A stretch of DNA of 64,000 nt from an uncultured Algibacter sp. (GTDB lineage Bacteria; Bacteroidota; Bacteroidia; Flavobacteriales; Flavobacteriaceae): the NCBI GenBank assembly GCA_937958265.1, contig CALGNX010000018.1, positions 43,311 to 107,310 on the forward strand, in the 5' to 3' direction. Each line of letters begins with the position of its first letter. Position 1 is the first letter of the stretch. Below are positions 38,702 through 48,432 of this stretch, piece by piece. The notes under the pieces were generated by a model. It did not search any database. It was not told the DNA's origin and saw nothing but the letters and a program-made list of their open reading frames with translations. The translations under genes were made by a program, and so were the position numbers.

Positions 38702-39640
38702 TTATTCTTCAAAATAATCTAAGTCAATCTTCTTTATAATTATGGTGTTATCTTCTTGTACACCCAAATTATATTCTATAGCAAGTTTTGATAACTCTTG
38801 ACCATCTATTAAAATAATTTTTTGTTGTTTACTGTCTTGAGCTGTTCTTGTAGCACTTTCTGAAAACCTAGAAGTAGTTAAAAACACTCCTTTATTTACT
38901 CCTTGAAGAGCTAATGAGCCAATAAAGTTTCTTATATCAGGAGAACCTACAGTTCCAGTAGTGAAGCGTTTTGCCTGTATATATACACTCTCTAAACCTA
39001 ATCTGTCTTGATAGATAATACCATCTATACCATTATCTCCTGTTCCTCCTGTAACTTTACCTGAATCTTCTCTAAATTCACCATATCCCATTTTTTGCAA
39101 TAATGAAATTACGAATCCCTCAAAGTATCCAAATGTATTTTCTTTCAGCTTATCTAATACTTCAGTAGCTAACTGTTTATTTAATTGAGTAACTGTACTA
39201 GCTAGAATTTCTTCAGGGGTTTTACTAGTTGTGTCTTTAGTTAAAGTAGTGTCTAAGGTATCATTTTGGTCTTGGTTAAATGTGTTAGTCCATTCTTTAT
39301 ATTTAGGCATCTTTTTTAGATGCTTTATTCTTAAATCTGTAGGACTAGTTTTTAAGTAGTCCTTACCAAAATCTGTGATTTGGTATACACCTCTACTAGG
39401 GTAATGAAGTAACCCTGCGTTTTTTAAATAGCTTCTTGTCCAACCTACACGATTTCTAAATAGTCCCATTTGACCACTAGGAACTTTAATTTTTAAATGG
39501 TCTTGAGTTAAATTAAAATGACTAGAAAGTAAAGCCATTACATCATTAAGTGATTTAGGCTGACCATCTGCTAATAATTCAAGCATTGGAAGCATTATTG
39601 TTTGAAAATCTGGTATTTGTGTTTTTAAATCTGTACTCAT
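38702..39640 (-). CDS. Mrr-like restriction endonuclease
   Basis: Winged-helix Mrr N-terminus; catalytic DNGIDGIIYQDRLGLESVYIQAKRF. Confidence 0.88.
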   Translation of the reverse strand: MSTDLKTQIPDFQTIMLPMLELLADGQPKSLNDVMALLSSHFNLTQDHLKIKVPSGQMGLFRNRVGWTRSYLKNAGLLHYPSRGVYQITDFGKDYLKTSPTDLRIKHLKKMPKYKEWTNTFNQDQNDTLDTTLTKDTTSKTPEEILASTVTQLNKQLATEVLDKLKENTFGYFEGFVISLLQKMGYGEFREDSGKVTGGTGDNGIDGIIYQDRLGLESVYIQAKRFTTGTVGSPDIRNFIGSLALQGVNKGVFLTTSRFSESATRTAQDSKQQKIILIDGQELSKLAIEYNLGVQEDNTIIIKKIDLDYFEE

Positions 39641-39641
39641 T

Positions 39642-42320
39642 TTATAATCCTTTTAAAACCTCAATAACACTATGAGCTGTATATGTGTTTTCAACTTTTT
39701 GACTTTGGAAAACCATAAAATACTTATACTTTTCTCCTGCTAATTTTTCCCAAGTTTTACCTAAAATATTTTTACTTCTACTATCTTCATTTACCCTATC
39801 ATCTCCTTTAGTTTCAAGTAAAATAACATTTCCTTTTTTTGTATAAAGGATAAAATCTGGATAGTGATTAGAGCTGTAACCATTTAAAGCGTAACCTTTA
39901 CCTCTCTCAAAGTTTCTATGCCAAAACACTATATTATCTAATGAAGCAACTTCTAAAATCATAGATTGCTCATAGTTATTCATTTTCCCTTCCCTTTCAT
40001 AAAGCGATTTGTTAATATTAGTACTTAGACTTAGAGGTGTAATCTTATCTGGAAAGGCAAAACTGTCTTTCACTATAATTTTGTTACTATCAATAAGTAC
40101 CTTAAACCGTTCTTTTGCATAGGTGCTTGATAGTTGGTTGATTTTATCTTTAATTCGTTTTACGTAGATAAAATCATTTTCAACGATATCTCTAATCTGG
40201 TCATTGGTAAGGTTGTCAAAAACTCTATTTACATACTTTTTTAGTTCTTGCTCCTTTATTGGTGTCATGTCTCCTAATTTGGAAACAACGATGTTACTTA
40301 TTTGATTTATTTGAGATTCTTTAGGTGTAGATAATATGTTATCTATTAGAATATCTTTTGCTCTTTTATTTATATTTTTTACTGTAGCAGTTCCCTTAGT
40401 TTCATCAAAATCTACAGCAATAATATCTTTAGAAATTTCATCAAAGGTTACCTCTGTATTGTACTTAGATAATTTAAACCCATCTAACAAACTGTTTTTG
40501 TGTAGTAATTGCCACTCTTCATTAAGTTCTGGAAATAAACCACTTTGTAAATCGTCTTTTTTCTCTATAAAGAATTGAGGAAGTTTTATGCTTTTTGCTT
40601 TTTCTTGATACCCTTCTATAATAGAGTAATGTTTGGGTACTGTTTTCATAACTTCTGTAAATATGGAGGTGGTTTCATCTATTTCTAACTCATTTACTTT
40701 CTGCTCAAATGCTGCTCCTTGTTGCTCTGCTTTTTTTGTAATACTACTTAGAAGAGGGTTGCTTTGCTCTATATTCTCTAGTGTAACTTCCTCGTTAGGA
40801 TTATACTGTATATCTGCAACATTAAAATCTTCATCTGATTTTGGCGTGTTATCAGGTTTTGACTCTTCTTGTTCAAATAAATTTTGTGTTAAAACCTCAT
40901 TTGGAGTTAGCTGTTCTTCTGGTTGCTCTTCTGCATAATAATCATCTTTACTAAACCCTGATTCTTGTAAGCCTTTTACAATATTTTCTAATGTGTCATT
41001 AAACTTTGAAGAAGCAGTAAGAACAAAAGACATATTTAATAATGCATTTTGATGCTTAACTACATAAGGCTGTCTTAAAACTCGACCTAAAATTTGTTCT
41101 ACTTCTACAGCAGAAGATTTATCTGCCAAGGATGCTAGAATATAGGCATTAGGGCAATCCCAACCTTCTTTTAAGGCATTTACTGTAATAATATACCTTA
41201 CTTTGCAGTCTTTAGCCATTAGGTTTATCCCTTTAAGCTCATCTATACCACTAGTTTTAATTTTTATTTGTTCTTCAGGTATTTGAAGCTTAACTAACTG
41301 TTCTTTTATTTTTTGAAAAGTAGTATTGTTTTTCCCTTTTATGTTAGATTGTGCCTGAAACAAAATAATAGGTCTTATGTATTTACCTGTTATTTTCTCT
41401 TCTTCTTTGGCTATAAGCTCTAGCTTTCTTTGTAAGTGTAAAGCAGAGGTAATCACTTCTTCTTTTTTATGATGGTTGTATACTACAACAGGTAGCTTAA
41501 CCATGTGTTCTTTTTTAAGAGCTAAAGCATTTACATAAGAAATTATATTACTGTTTTCTTTTGGTGTAGCTGTTAAGTCAAGAACTAAAGAAGGGTTTAG
41601 GTTATTAAGCATTTCAACACTTAAATCACTTTCTGCATTATGACTTTCATCTACAACAACAATAGGGTTTAAACTTCTAATTACATTTATTAAAGCAGTT
41701 TCGTCAGTATCTGGAATAACTAAATCTTTATCTACAATGGTATTTCTAAAAGACTCTAAAGCACCATTTTCTTGATATACTTTTCTATCATCCTTTTTTC
41801 TGCTATTTATACGTAAACTACTAAAGTTAAACACAAAAATATTTAGTTGTTCTGTTACAGAAGTAGGGTTGAAATTTGCACCTTGTAATAATTGGTCTTT
41901 TTCATAAACTTCAACTCTATTACCAAATAGAGTATTTAGCTTTTCTCTGTAAGGATGATTAGGGTTTGAGAGATTATTTACAGTTTGTTGCAGTAAGTTA
42001 GACCAAGGAACTAACCAAACTACAGCTTTAGCATTCCCTTTGTTAAAATTCTTATTAATGCTATGTAATGCATTTACAGCTATAAATGTTTTACCTCCAG
42101 CAGTAGGCACTTTTATAGCAATATGAACAGCATTAGGAATATTATCCTTGTAAGGTTGCATACCTTCAAAAGAACCATCTAATTGTGGTGTATAGGGCAT
42201 ACCTAATTTATCTTCCCAATATTGGTTGTATGCTTTTGCAGGACTAGGTTGCTTTTGGGTGTACTCCAAAAACCTTTCTAAGTCTTTAATTACTGCTTGT
42301 TGATATGGTTTTAATTCCAT
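39642..42320 (-). CDS. res: Type III restriction enzyme Res subunit (DEAD/DEAH helicase + PD-(D/E)XK C-terminus)
   Basis: VPTAGGKTF, VVDESHNAESD, LDLTATP, EQILGRVLRQ; C-terminal YPDFILYTKKGNVILLETKGDD. Confidence 0.9.
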   Translation of the reverse strand: MELKPYQQAVIKDLERFLEYTQKQPSPAKAYNQYWEDKLGMPYTPQLDGSFEGMQPYKDNIPNAVHIAIKVPTAGGKTFIAVNALHSINKNFNKGNAKAVVWLVPWSNLLQQTVNNLSNPNHPYREKLNTLFGNRVEVYEKDQLLQGANFNPTSVTEQLNIFVFNFSSLRINSRKKDDRKVYQENGALESFRNTIVDKDLVIPDTDETALINVIRSLNPIVVVDESHNAESDLSVEMLNNLNPSLVLDLTATPKENSNIISYVNALALKKEHMVKLPVVVYNHHKKEEVITSALHLQRKLELIAKEEEKITGKYIRPIILFQAQSNIKGKNNTTFQKIKEQLVKLQIPEEQIKIKTSGIDELKGINLMAKDCKVRYIITVNALKEGWDCPNAYILASLADKSSAVEVEQILGRVLRQPYVVKHQNALLNMSFVLTASSKFNDTLENIVKGLQESGFSKDDYYAEEQPEEQLTPNEVLTQNLFEQEESKPDNTPKSDEDFNVADIQYNPNEEVTLENIEQSNPLLSSITKKAEQQGAAFEQKVNELEIDETTSIFTEVMKTVPKHYSIIEGYQEKAKSIKLPQFFIEKKDDLQSGLFPELNEEWQLLHKNSLLDGFKLSKYNTEVTFDEISKDIIAVDFDETKGTATVKNINKRAKDILIDNILSTPKESQINQISNIVVSKLGDMTPIKEQELKKYVNRVFDNLTNDQIRDIVENDFIYVKRIKDKINQLSSTYAKERFKVLIDSNKIIVKDSFAFPDKITPLSLSTNINKSLYEREGKMNNYEQSMILEVASLDNIVFWHRNFERGKGYALNGYSSNHYPDFILYTKKGNVILLETKGDDRVNEDSRSKNILGKTWEKLAGEKYKYFMVFQSQKVENTYTAHSVIEVLKGL

Positions 42321-42404
42321 TTTTTATGTTTTTTCTAAACTCAGAATATTAACAAAATTGTTAAAAACTTGTTTATAATATAAATTTAGCTATATATTTG
42401 CAAC

Positions 42405-42470
42405 GTGTTCATCCTACCATATGGAGGAAGGAAATCGAGAAACGCAAGTCTAGATACTATGCGTTTTTTG
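42405..42470 (+). ncRNA. Putative small RNA between res and the BECR-like gene, opposite strand to the operon
   Basis: Bacteroidota-type promoter (TTG 42369-42371, TATATTTG 42393-42400), then AACGCA-agtctagatacta-TGCGTT-TTTTT hairpin terminator (42441-42469). Confidence 0.45.
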
Positions 42471-42473
42471 CAT

Positions 42474-42983
42474 TTATAGAAGCTCCTGTAATCTTCTCTT
42501 ATACTTGTTTTTTATCTTTTTCTTATCTCCACCTCTTAAATAATATGCTGTTAATAGGTAGTAATAAGACTCATTATTAGCATTAACTTTTGGCTCTAAA
42601 ATTATTACATACATTTCATCTTCATCAAAAATGTAGGTTCTCTTACCGTTTTTATCTCTAGAGCTAAATATTAATATGTTGTTTTGTTTCTTTTCTTCTA
42701 TATGGTATTTTAACCAATGTAATCTTTTAGACCTATCCATATCAAAATCTCTTTTTCTGGTAGCCTTATCTGTAATTACTGTAGTTAAATGATGAAAAAG
42801 AATATCCATAGGAATTTCTCCTTCTTTAAAAATTGGTCTTATTAGCTTGCCCTTAAAAGAGAAGTTATTATTGTTTGTAATATCTCTATCAAAAATAGCT
42901 CTTAGAGATTTTTTTCTCTCAGGAATGTTTAAACCTGCAATATCTAATAAGGAATTGTATCTTTTTAATTGGTTTAAAGGCAT
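42474..42983 (-). CDS. BECR-fold/RelE-barnase-like RNase domain protein (putative)
   Basis: C-terminal pattern RTYIFDEDEMYVIILEPKVNANNESYYYLLTAYYLRGGDKKKIKNKYKRR resembling phage barnase-EndoU-ColicinE5/D-RelE nucleases. Confidence 0.5.
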   Translation of the reverse strand: MPLNQLKRYNSLLDIAGLNIPERKKSLRAIFDRDITNNNNFSFKGKLIRPIFKEGEIPMDILFHHLTTVITDKATRKRDFDMDRSKRLHWLKYHIEEKKQNNILIFSSRDKNGKRTYIFDEDEMYVIILEPKVNANNESYYYLLTAYYLRGGDKKKIKNKYKRRLQELL

Positions 42984-42984
42984 A

Positions 42985-43653
42985 CTATCTTAATTCAATA
43001 AAAAATAAGTTAAACTCCTTATCATATGATGTTTGCTGTAAGCTCTGACCTGTATGATACTTTATTTTCTCTATTAGTTTTACCTTTGCAGCTACCTTTG
43101 GAGGGTGATTTAAGTTATAAGATAATGCTCCCATTAAAACATCTGTTATTTGTAAAAGCATGCTCTCATGAGACCTTATGTTTTGTATGTTTCTAAATAC
43201 ACCATACTTGGTATTAAGTATCTCTTTTAACTTCTCTACTTTATAAGCACTTAAATCATCTTTTATATCTAGGTATACGTTGTATGCAAAATTAGATTTG
43301 ATATTATGATTTAATAAGTAGTAATACATCTTATAATAAAATGTGTCAAAATCTTGCTGAAATGTGCCATTGTTAATTTTAGACTTATCTATTACAATAG
43401 CTCTAAACCTTAAATCTGTAGCAAAGAAGTAATCTATAAGTTCTTTGTAAAACTCATATTGAGAATTAGATACATTACTCCACTTTATTTCACCATAAAA
43501 GTTATGCTTCTTTTTTATGGAATCTATTTGTTGTGTATGTAACTTAACTTGGTGGTAAGCACAACTTACATAGCTAAGTAGCATAAATTTTTGATGGTCA
43601 TTTTCTAAATGACAACTTTCATCACAGTAAAGGTTAAATGTTTTTGATGCCAT
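42985..43653 (-). CDS. DUF3800 family protein
   Basis: N-terminal YCDESCHLE, FRAIVIDKS, C-terminal MLLQITDVLMGALSYN. Confidence 0.85.
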   Translation of the reverse strand: MASKTFNLYCDESCHLENDHQKFMLLSYVSCAYHQVKLHTQQIDSIKKKHNFYGEIKWSNVSNSQYEFYKELIDYFFATDLRFRAIVIDKSKINNGTFQQDFDTFYYKMYYYLLNHNIKSNFAYNVYLDIKDDLSAYKVEKLKEILNTKYGVFRNIQNIRSHESMLLQITDVLMGALSYNLNHPPKVAAKVKLIEKIKYHTGQSLQQTSYDKEFNLFFIELR

Positions 43654-43656
43654 ATT

Positions 43657-45234
43657 TTAAAATCTTGTTATGTCTCTAGGTATTTTTTTGAAAACTATAT
43701 GATACTTATCCATTAGCTTTTGGTCTAACAAACATAAATCTGCATAAATAATGTATTGTTGTGCTTTAGTTTTTAAAGTTCTTAAATAGCTTTCATCTAA
43801 TGTGGTTAATCTATCTTTTTCGTAATAGAAATAGTAAGCAGTATCATGTTTAGTGCCTAATAAATAGTTTTCTTCTTGTGCATTAAAAGCTTCTTTGGTT
43901 TCTGTGTACCATACATATTCTTGTATTTTGGTTAAGGGTACATCTTCATTAAGCATTTTGTCGTCTTTAAAGAGTGCTTCTCCTAACTCATAATATGTAA
44001 AATCCCCTCCTGTACCTTCAATAGCTTTTGAGCCTTCTCCATAGCCATTAATAACTCGTTTTACCCTTTCCCCAGTAATAGTATTAGCATAGTCTTCCAT
44101 TTCTATTAAAATAAATTTCCTATTACCACCATCTTCTTTATTAAGGTTTAGAACTGCATGAGCAGTTGTGCCTGAACCTGCAAAAGAGTCAAGGATTATG
44201 GAGTTTTTATCAGCAGTTAAGCTTATTATTCTTTCTATAAGTTTAACAGGTTTTGGGGTTGCAAATAAATCATCATTAAAGATTTGTTTTAAGTCTTTTT
44301 TTGCATCTTGTGTATGTCCAACTTCTGAATATAACCAAGTTGTCAAGGGAGTTATACCATCACTAACTTCACTCAAAAAGAGTTTAGGAGCCCAAATTGA
44401 ATTACCATCTTTTCCAAACCATATTCTATTATCATCTATCAATTCATTTAATTTTTCTTCTGAGTAAAGCCAGCTTCTACCTTTTGGTGGTAAAACAATT
44501 CTTCCAGATGGGCATTTTACTTTATAAACGTTTTTCTCAACTGCTGGACCTACTGAAGGGTTACCTGCTTTCCAATTACCTCTAGGATCTTTGTCAGGAT
44601 TTTTATAGTCTTTATTTTGTTTTTCTGTCCTTTTTAATTTTTTAACTCGATAGATGTCTTTCTTTTTAGAGTAACAAAGAACGAAATCATGATTTGTTGA
44701 AAAATATTTATTTAAGCTAACAGGGGCATAGGCTCTTTGCCATGCAATTGAGGTTACAAAATTCCTGCCTCCAAAAATCTCATCACAAATCAACTTTAAA
44801 TTTGCCTGTTCATTATCATCTATAGAGATGAAAATAGCTCCGTCATCAGCTAATAACTTATGTAATAACTTTAATCTTGGGTACATCATGCATAACCATT
44901 TGTCATGCCTAGATAAATCTTCACTTTCTTTACCTACAACCTGTCCTAACCATTTTTTTAATTTAGGATGGCTTACATTATCATTATATACCCAACCTTC
45001 ATTTCCTGTATTATATGGAGGGTCTATATAGATGCATTTTATTTTACCTTCATATTCTGGTAATAAACTTTTAAGAGCTTCAAGGTTATCTCCATGTATA
45101 ATTTTATTTTCAGAAGTAGCACCTTTACTTTCTTTTCCATTACTAAAAGTATATTGAGGCTCTAGTATTTTATAAGGCACATCTTGGTGATGGTTTATTA
45201 CCTTTTCTTTTCCTATCCAGTTTAATGTTGGCAT
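43657..45234 (-). CDS. mod: Type III DNA-methyltransferase Mod subunit
   Basis: IYIDPPYNTGNEGWVYND, DSFAGSGTTAHAVL. Confidence 0.93.
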   Translation of the reverse strand: MPTLNWIGKEKVINHHQDVPYKILEPQYTFSNGKESKGATSENKIIHGDNLEALKSLLPEYEGKIKCIYIDPPYNTGNEGWVYNDNVSHPKLKKWLGQVVGKESEDLSRHDKWLCMMYPRLKLLHKLLADDGAIFISIDDNEQANLKLICDEIFGGRNFVTSIAWQRAYAPVSLNKYFSTNHDFVLCYSKKKDIYRVKKLKRTEKQNKDYKNPDKDPRGNWKAGNPSVGPAVEKNVYKVKCPSGRIVLPPKGRSWLYSEEKLNELIDDNRIWFGKDGNSIWAPKLFLSEVSDGITPLTTWLYSEVGHTQDAKKDLKQIFNDDLFATPKPVKLIERIISLTADKNSIILDSFAGSGTTAHAVLNLNKEDGGNRKFILIEMEDYANTITGERVKRVINGYGEGSKAIEGTGGDFTYYELGEALFKDDKMLNEDVPLTKIQEYVWYTETKEAFNAQEENYLLGTKHDTAYYFYYEKDRLTTLDESYLRTLKTKAQQYIIYADLCLLDQKLMDKYHIVFKKIPRDITRF

Positions 45235-45238
45235 ATAG

Positions 45239-45532
45239 TTAGTTCTTTACTTCTGTTTTAATTCTTTTTAATGCTAATTTAATGGCATCTATGGCTACAT
45301 CTTCTCCTTGTACATCTTCATATACTTTTTCGCTAAGCCATAGTGTTAAAAGCTTATTGTACTCTATATCTAAAGCCAAAGCCAGTTTTTCTATTTGTTC
45401 TCTTGTAGGTTTTCTGTCTCCTTTTTCAATTTTACTTATTAAAGCAGTATCTACATCTACTTTATAAGCTACCTCTCTTAGGAGTAAACCTTTAGATTCT
45501 CTTTTAGATTTTAATAATTCTGATAGTGTCAT
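45239..45532 (-). CDS. XRE family regulator (restriction-modification controller-like)
   Basis: LLREVAYKVDVDTALISKIEKGDRKPTREQIEKLALAL. Confidence 0.85.
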   Translation of the reverse strand: MTLSELLKSKRESKGLLLREVAYKVDVDTALISKIEKGDRKPTREQIEKLALALDIEYNKLLTLWLSEKVYEDVQGEDVAIDAIKLALKRIKTEVKN

Positions 45533-45546
45533 TAGTAGTCAAATTT

Positions 45547-45563
45547 CAACTTGTCAAAAGTTG
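45547..45563. promoter_or_regulatory. Candidate operator CAACTT-GTCAA-AAGTTG upstream of the R-M operon
   Basis: Perfect 6-bp inverted repeat 15 nt upstream of XRE start. Confidence 0.55.
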
Positions 45564-45816
45564 TCTAAAACTACATCTATTTTCTTACATAAAAAATTTT
45601 TATAAAATATTTTTTTCAAGATGTTCTGTGAGAGCTTAGAGTACCTTGTGCAATGACCCCTACCCAGTTATGGGAATCAACATCCCCAACCCACTTAATA
45701 CAATAAATAAATTTTTCAGGCAGGATAATAAATTCAAGGTGATAGTTGTAATTTATATTCTGTAGATGATTTATTTCTTGTGTGTGGTTAAGTTCAACTC
45801 AAAAATTCAAAAAACT

Positions 45817-46212
45817 ATGGTTACAATCATTAATTTTAAAGAAAGACAAAGAGAAGATGGAACAGAATTCTATGTTCTGGAACTTCAAGGAGGCATTGAA
45901 ATGGTTAAGTCTAAAGAGACAGGTAATTTCTATGCTACAGCAAAAAGAGCATTTATACCTTCAACATTTACTAAAGAGGTGTGTAGCTCACTTATAGGTA
46001 CACAAATGTCTGGTGGAATTGTTAAGGAGGTTTGTGAGCCTTTTAACTATGTTATTACAGAAACAGGAGAGGAGATTACTTTAAACCATAGATGGGTTTA
46101 TAAATCTGAAGATGAATTAAAACCTGCAAAAGCACCTGTTAGGTATGAGCAAAATGTAATTGCTAATTCAGAGGTTTTCTCTAAGAATGGGATTCTTGAA
46201 CATGCAGAGTAA
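45817..46212 (+). CDS. Hypothetical protein of Bacteroidota mobile elements
   Basis: ORF (MVTIINFKERQREDGTEFYVLELQGGIEMVKS...) with ATG at 45817. Confidence 0.55.
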   Translation: MVTIINFKERQREDGTEFYVLELQGGIEMVKSKETGNFYATAKRAFIPSTFTKEVCSSLIGTQMSGGIVKEVCEPFNYVITETGEEITLNHRWVYKSEDELKPAKAPVRYEQNVIANSEVFSKNGILEHAE

Positions 46213-46221
46213 AAATATCAG

Positions 46222-46252
46222 TCCAGTCTATATTATGTAGATTGGGCTTTTG
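46222..46252 (+). terminator. Intrinsic terminator-like hairpin
   Basis: CCAGTCTAtattatgTAGATTGGGCTTTTG. Confidence 0.5.
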
Positions 46253-46502
46253 TTTAATATTAGTAACCCTGATTACTTTTATTTTATACTAGTTTGCTCT
46301 TACCTACAAGAATATAAGAGTGTACTGTGTGTAGCCTTGCATTGCTTAATTATAGTGGATGTACTTAAATGAGGATATATTAATTTTCTTGAAGGTTTGA
46401 ATATCCTTATTGCACCAACAATTATTAATCATAAAAACAGTAAATTTTCCGTATTACTATATAAGGAAATGGAAAAAGACTGGTTTTTTAAAAGTTATTA
46501 CC

Positions 46503-46940
46503 ATGCAAATATCAGAGATAAGTGTGTCATACTCTAGCAATAAGAATGACAAGTTGAAAATAAGTAGTAGTAAGCAATCATATGATGTTTTAATGTCTTG
46601 TTGGAGCAAATCTACTATAGAACTACAAGAGGAAGTCAAAGTATTAATACTTAATAGAGCTAACCAGATTTTAGGTATTTACCCACTCTCTAAAGGGGGT
46701 GTTTCTGGAACTGTGGTAGATGCTAAATTAGTGTTTAGTGTTGCCTTGAAATGTAATGCTTCAAGTATCATTTTAGCCCATAATCATCCCTCAGGCAACG
46801 TGAATCCAAGTGAAGCTGATAAAAACCTAACAGATAAACTAAAGTTAGCAGGTCAGTACTTAGATATAGTCCTATTAGACCATCTTATTGTTACTAAAGA
46901 TGATTTTTATAGTTTCTCAGATAACGGATTGTTGAAATAG
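46503..46940 (+). CDS. RadC-like JAB/MPN domain protein
   Basis: HNHPSGNVNPSEADKNLTDKL. Confidence 0.9.
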   Translation: MQISEISVSYSSNKNDKLKISSSKQSYDVLMSCWSKSTIELQEEVKVLILNRANQILGIYPLSKGGVSGTVVDAKLVFSVALKCNASSIILAHNHPSGNVNPSEADKNLTDKLKLAGQYLDIVLLDHLIVTKDDFYSFSDNGLLK

Positions 46941-47085
46941 TTCTCTTTTTTTAATTCATTATATCTAGAATTGGAAAAAGTGGAACTTTTATCTTAAATG
47001 AGTTTGTGCATGAGAGAGATTACAGCCTTTTTGAGGTGTTTTTAGAAGATTATAAAACCCATAGATAGGTATAAATAGCGAAATT

Positions 47086-47304
47086 TTAAAAAGTTACTAT
47101 ATCACATAAGCTAACTTCAAGATTATCTGCAATCCTTTTTAGTGTATAAATTGTAGGATTTGTTCCACCAGCTTCTAGGCGACTTAAGTTAGACTTTTCA
47201 AGATTACATTTAGCAGCAAGGTCTTGTTGAGGAATACCTTTTTCCTCTCTTAAGCTTTTAACTCGCTTTCCAATTGCTAACTGTAACTGCTTTTTATCTT
47301 TCAT
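47086..47304 (-). CDS. XRE family HTH regulator
   Basis: VKSLREEKGIPQQDLAAKCNLEKSNLSRLEAGGTNPTIYTLKRIADNL. Confidence 0.88.
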   Translation of the reverse strand: MKDKKQLQLAIGKRVKSLREEKGIPQQDLAAKCNLEKSNLSRLEAGGTNPTIYTLKRIADNLEVSLCDIVTF

Positions 47305-47334
47305 TTTAAATCACTAAATAACTAGTTACCAAAA

Positions 47335-47375
47335 ATGATAATTAAGTGTATTGTCTTGGTTATCATAAATGATAA
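47335..47375. promoter_or_regulatory. Candidate XRE operator: ATGATAA half-site + TTATCAT-AA-ATGATAA palindrome
   Basis: Perfect palindrome 47360-47375, extra ATGATAA at 47335-47341, in divergent promoter. Confidence 0.55.
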
Positions 47376-47408
47376 AATAAGTATGTTTGTTTCATCAATA
47401 CTAAATAG

Positions 47409-48080
47409 ATGAAATACATATTAATTTTTACTGCATTACTGTTACTACTTATTTTTTTAAGAAAGTTTAAGAAGACTAATAAGAGTAGTCTTGTAATAGA
47501 TAAACCTAAAAAGAAAATTGATTATACTACTTCTAAGGAGCTATCTGATGTAGAGAAATTAGGCTTGAATGGTTCTGTCAAAAGCATTAAAGATGTTTAC
47601 TGGATGATTTCTATAAGGGAAGACGAAGTTGTTATAGGAGAACCTTTTGATTATGCAATAAAAAAAGAATTTGATGTGAAAGGTAATCTTTTAGATACAG
47701 TAATAGAGAACAACAACCCATACTATAAGGATAAAGAAACTAAGTTGTTTTATGATGAAATAGGAAACTTGATTCAGGAAAAGAAATATAAAGAGAATGG
47801 TAAGTTGTTGTGGAAAAAGGATTTTAGCTATAACATAAAGAACAAGCTATCTGAATGGGTGAATTTTAATATTGAAGGTATTGGGTTAGGAAGAATAACT
47901 TTTGAATATGATATAAACAATAACAAAACTTTTAGCATGCTCTATAGATATGACGAAAGCTTATATGGGAAACTTAATTATGAATATGATAAGTATGGTA
48001 ATTGCTTGAATGAATATAAAGAAGATACTTTTTGTAATCCAATAATGTCTATTCGTGAAATAGTTTATTATGAAGTTTAG
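47409..48080 (+). CDS. Hypothetical membrane-anchored protein with YD/RHS-like beta repeats
   Basis: N-terminal TM; repeats KLFYDEIGNLIQEKKY, FEYDINNNKTFS, YEYDKYGNCLNEYKED. Confidence 0.55.
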   Translation: MKYILIFTALLLLLIFLRKFKKTNKSSLVIDKPKKKIDYTTSKELSDVEKLGLNGSVKSIKDVYWMISIREDEVVIGEPFDYAIKKEFDVKGNLLDTVIENNNPYYKDKETKLFYDEIGNLIQEKKYKENGKLLWKKDFSYNIKNKLSEWVNFNIEGIGLGRITFEYDINNNKTFSMLYRYDESLYGKLNYEYDKYGNCLNEYKEDTFCNPIMSIREIVYYEV

Positions 48081-48432
48081 TGACTTAATTAAAGAGCTAG
48101 ATGCTCTAGCATCTTCTGAAGGTTTTTATAGTAGAGATAAAGTTGCTTGGTGGTTAATTAAATATGAAAAATCTTATAAAGCACTAAGTAGAATTAAAGA
48201 TACACTAGAAGTAGAATTCCCAGACAGAAACCTAAGAGCACAAAAATCATTTATTAAGGAATTATTATTCTTAGAACTGTATGAAGGTTTAGATAAGGGT
48301 TTTGAAAAATCTAAATCTAGAAGTAAGGAAGATATAGACCTTAATGATATTATAAATAAAATTAAAGCATCAACAAATGGACTTAGTAGGAAAGATAAAA
48401 ATTTTAAATGGGACTCAAACCCTAGGGGATAA
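48070..48432 (+). CDS. Hypothetical protein
   Basis: ORF overlapping both neighbours. Confidence 0.5.
   Translation: MKFSDLIKELDALASSEGFYSRDKVAWWLIKYEKSYKALSRIKDTLEVEFPDRNLRAQKSFIKELLFLELYEGLDKGFEKSKSRSKEDIDLNDIINKIKASTNGLSRKDKNFKWDSNPRG

Noticed and set aside
40336-40938. Plus-strand ORFs inside res
   Set aside because: Antisense to a clear type III Res coding frame
44168-45031. Plus-strand ORFs inside mod
   Set aside because: Antisense to the DPPY methyltransferase frame
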